From Methylocapsa acidiphila B2 (GTDB lineage: Bacteria > Pseudomonadota > Alphaproteobacteria > Rhizobiales > Beijerinckiaceae), in contig NZ_KE386496.1 in the NCBI RefSeq assembly GCF_000427445.1, positions 1,302,001-1,366,000 on the forward strand: a DNA stretch of 64,000 nucleotides, read 5' to 3'. This document shows positions 61,980 through 64,000 of the stretch, in pieces. How positions within the stretch are numbered: position 1 is the first letter of the stretch; each line of letters begins with the position of its first letter. The notes below the pieces were generated by a model. It had not been told where the DNA came from. It did not search any database and saw only the letters and a program-made list of their open reading frames with translations. The translations under genes and the position numbers were made by a program.

Positions 61980-62384
61980 TCACTTCTCCTCGAGCTCGAT
62001 CAAGGTTCCAGCGAAATCCCGCGGCTCGAGAAACAGGACCGGCTTGCCATGCGCCCCGATTTTCGGCGTTCCGTCCCCGAGAACGCGCGCGCCGTGGCGC
62101 CTTAAGCGTTCCCGAGCGGCGAGAATGTCCTCGACCTCGTAACAGAGATGATGGATCGCGCCTGCGGGGTTTTTCGCGACGAAATTGGCGATCGGCGAGC
62201 CTTCGCCGAAAGGCTCGAGAAGCTCGACCCTCGTGTTCGAAAGCTCGACGAATGCCATCGTCACGCCGTGTTCAGGCAAAGTTTCAGGAGCGCCGACCCT
62301 GGCCCCCAGCGCATCGCGATAAATCGCGCATGCGGCGGCGAGATCCGGCACCGCAATCGCGACATGGTTCAGCCGTCCGATCAC
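61980..62384 (-). CDS. mce: Methylmalonyl-CoA epimerase
   Basis: Converts (2S)- to (2R)-methylmalonyl-CoA in propionyl-CoA breakdown. The 134-residue protein is one glyoxalase-like domain pair. Metal ligands are visible: His 7 in RLNHVAIAV, His of AIHHLCYEV and Glu of LIELEE, with Glu in RVELLEP also typical. GTG 62,384 is chosen because the conserved fold begins at VIGRLNH; the open frame to 62,504 overlaps the RNase J end and lacks family features. It follows rnj on the same strand, an order I associate with Alphaproteobacteria. Confidence 0.93.
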   Translation of the reverse strand: MIGRLNHVAIAVPDLAAACAIYRDALGARVGAPETLPEHGVTMAFVELSNTRVELLEPFGEGSPIANFVAKNPAGAIHHLCYEVEDILAARERLRRHGARVLGDGTPKIGAHGKPVLFLEPRDFAGTLIELEEK

Positions 62385-62409
62385 GCGCGCCCTCGTCTTG
62401 CGCTCCCGG

Positions 62410-64000
62410 TCACACCTCGACCACCAAAACATGCACCGCCGGCCGCTTGCCCCAAGCCGAGGCGACCGCGTTGCGCACCGCCTTTTCAATCGCTGACGAA
62501 ACAATATCGGCGTCGCGGCGCTTTTGTCGAGGCAAATGGTCGAAGGTCTGGAAAAGCGCGTCGTCGACGACGGCGTCCATCGCGGCGCCGTCCCGCGTGC
62601 GCGCGGGCATTCCCGCCGTCATGACGTCCGGGACGCCAGCAAGATCCCCTTTTGCGTTGATCGCCAAGGCGATCGTCACAATGCCCGCGACCGCGAGTTT
62701 CTGGCGCGCCCGGACCGCCTCGTCTCCTACCGGCACGAGGCTATTGCCGTCCTTGCAAAGCCGCCCGCTCGGAACGGTCCCTATGACGCCAGGCTGACCG
62801 GGCGCGAGCAAGACAATATCGCCATTGCGCGCCTTGACGACTTTTTCGGCGCCGTGCTTTTCGGCGAAAGCCGCATGTTCCGTCAAATGGATCTCCTCGC
62901 CATGGGCGGGGATCGCGATTTTGGGCCTGGTCCACGCGTAGAGTTCCGCGACCTCGCCGCGGCGCGGATGACCCGAGGCGTGCACGAGCGCGGAACGATC
63001 CGTAACGACATCGACGCCGAGCCGGATGAGGCCGTTGATGATGCGGCCGACGTCTCTCTCATTGCCGGGAATCGTTCGGGACGAAAAAATAACCTTGTCG
63101 CCTGGGCTCAGCGTGACGACCGGATGCTCGCCTTCTGAAATCCGGGCCATCGCCGCGCGGCTCTCTCCCTGGCTGCCCGTGGCGAGCACGACGACCTGGT
63201 CGCGCGGCAAATGGGGGAAAGCGTCGACGGAGTAGAAGTCCGGCACGCCCTCAAGATATCCGCATTCGCGCGCGACCGCGACGACCCGCTCCATCGCCCG
63301 TCCGACGAGCACGACATTGCGCCCGGCCGCCATCGCGGCCTCCGCGACGGCCCGGATGCGCGCGACATTGGACGCGAAGGTCGTGACGATCACGCGCCCA
63401 GACGCTTTTGCAACGATCTCGCGCAGGGCCCGTCCGACTTCGCCTTCCGAGGGGCTCACGCCTTCGCGCAAAATATTTGTCGAATCTGACACGAGAGCAA
63501 GAACGCCCTCGTCGCCGATCGCGCGTAGGCGCTCGGCGTCCGTAGGCTTGCCAAGACCCGGCTCGGAATCGATCTTCCAGTCGCCGGAATGGAGAATTAT
63601 TCCGAGCGGAGTTCTAATCGCGAGCGCACAGCTCTCCGGGATTGAATGGGCGACAGCGACGAACTCGACGTCGAAGGGCTCGATCGCGATGTTTGCGCCT
63701 TGCGCGACGACGACGATCGGAACGTCCGGGGCGCCGTCCTCGCTGAGCCGCTTGGTCTGGAGAAGCTCAGCGGCGAAACGCGTGGCATAGAGCCGGCAGC
63801 CAAGCCGAGGCCAAAGGTCGACGACGGCGCCAATGTGATCCTCATGGGCATGCGTGATGACGAGGCCGACGAGATCCTGACGGATCTTTTCGACGAAAGC
63901 GATATCGGGGACGATGAGATCGATGCCGGAAAGCTCCGGGCCAGCGAAAGCCACGCCGCAATCGACCATGAGCCATTTTTTCGCGCCTTTTCGGCCGAAG
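62410..64000 (-). CDS. rnj: Ribonuclease J, 5' end beyond the window
   Basis: Metallo-beta-lactamase-fold 5'-3' exonuclease and endonuclease for mRNA decay and rRNA maturation. The metal-binding motif reads THAHEDHIG. Other blocks are VDCGVAFAG, DSTNILREGVSPSE, FASNVARIRAVAEAAM and VHASGHPRRGEVAELYAWTRP. The C-terminal domain ends RKRRDADIVSSAIEKAVRNAVASAWGKRPAVHV-like. The frame runs to the window edge: upstream bases read GRKGAKKWLMVDCG, so the ATG at 63,969 is internal and about 40 N-terminal residues are missing. This truncation is an artefact of the window. Confidence 0.95.
   Translation of the reverse strand, partial: FGRKGAKKWLMVDCGVAFAGPELSGIDLIVPDIAFVEKIRQDLVGLVITHAHEDHIGAVVDLWPRLGCRLYATRFAAELLQTKRLSEDGAPDVPIVVVAQGANIAIEPFDVEFVAVAHSIPESCALAIRTPLGIILHSGDWKIDSEPGLGKPTDAERLRAIGDEGVLALVSDSTNILREGVSPSEGEVGRALREIVAKASGRVIVTTFASNVARIRAVAEAAMAAGRNVVLVGRAMERVVAVARECGYLEGVPDFYSVDAFPHLPRDQVVVLATGSQGESRAAMARISEGEHPVVTLSPGDKVIFSSRTIPGNERDVGRIINGLIRLGVDVVTDRSALVHASGHPRRGEVAELYAWTRPKIAIPAHGEEIHLTEHAAFAEKHGAEKVVKARNGDIVLLAPGQPGVIGTVPSGRLCKDGNSLVPVGDEAVRARQKLAVAGIVTIALAINAKGDLAGVPDVMTAGMPARTRDGAAMDAVVDDALFQTFDHLPRQKRRDADIVSSAIEKAVRNAVASAWGKRPAVHVLVVEV

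Noticed and set aside
1-64000. CRISPR arrays, insertion sequences, integrases, toxin-antitoxin pairs, restriction systems and riboswitches
   Set aside because: No regularly spaced repeats, transposase or integrase motifs, defence genes or known riboswitch cores were seen on either strand.

Overview
The window reads as chromosome from a GC-rich alphaproteobacterium of the order Hyphomicrobiales (Rhizobiales). The evidence is the gene content: small order-typical families (DUF2093, DUF4170, DUF3126, DUF6101 types), the flagellar factors MotC, MotE, FlaF, FlbT and an FtcR/Rem-type regulator, and a CysQ-DUF4170-WaaA lipid A block. Family and genus cannot be fixed from this sequence. I see no phage, insertion sequence, integron or CRISPR array.

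Positions 1-9,200 hold housekeeping and envelope genes: an OafA-type acyltransferase with an SGNH domain, tRNA-Asn(GTT) and tRNA-Cys(GCA), an orphan HlyD/RND-type adaptor, an RluC/RluD-type pseudouridine synthase, a KirBac-type potassium channel overlapping a tiny lipoprotein gene, acylphosphatase, a cytochrome b561-like/DUF3611 fusion membrane protein and panC. Positions 9,400-19,550 hold a malic enzyme-phosphotransacetylase fusion, the GDP-L-fucose pair gmd/fcl, an O-antigen-ligase-like membrane protein, a large secreted beta-propeller protein with a tandem 80-residue repeat, and a small secreted protein; the middle part probably serves surface polysaccharide. Positions 19,545-31,600 hold an MMPL/RND exporter, glutaryl-CoA dehydrogenase, a gamma carbonic anhydrase, a duplicated DUF3126 protein, an alpha/beta hydrolase, DUF2093, the waaA-DUF4170-cysQ block, two hypothetical genes and an orphan modA.

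From 59,400 down to about 32,010 almost everything is on the minus strand and forms a large flagellar locus, in transcription order: flgB-flgC-fliE-flgG-flgA-flgI-motE-flgH-fliL-fliP, flagellin, fliF-fliH-motB-motC-fliK(motD)-lytic transglycosylase, ftcR, flgE-flgK-flgL-flaF-flbT-flgD-fliQ, flhA-fliR-fliJ-like-flgJ-flgN-like, then three uncharacterised membrane-anchored proteins. Start and stop codons overlap in many places, so translation is tightly coupled. The locus supplies rod, hook, rings, export gate, stator partner, filament and flagellin regulators, but fliG, fliM, fliN, fliI, flhB, flgF and motA are absent and must lie elsewhere if the flagellum works. The part at about 32,000-42,000 is visibly AT-richer than the rest.

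The last 4.5 kb hold two small membrane proteins (one VanZ-like), a small hypothetical protein, a gamma-glutamylcyclotransferase-family protein, methylmalonyl-CoA epimerase and the 3' part of an RNase J gene cut by the window end. Good follow-up candidates are the repeat-bearing beta-propeller protein, the b561/DUF3611 fusion with one predicted heme site lost, the duplicated DUF3126 protein, the unexplained tail genes of the flagellar locus, and several perfect inverted repeats next to vanZ, cysQ, flgB and the flagellin gene.
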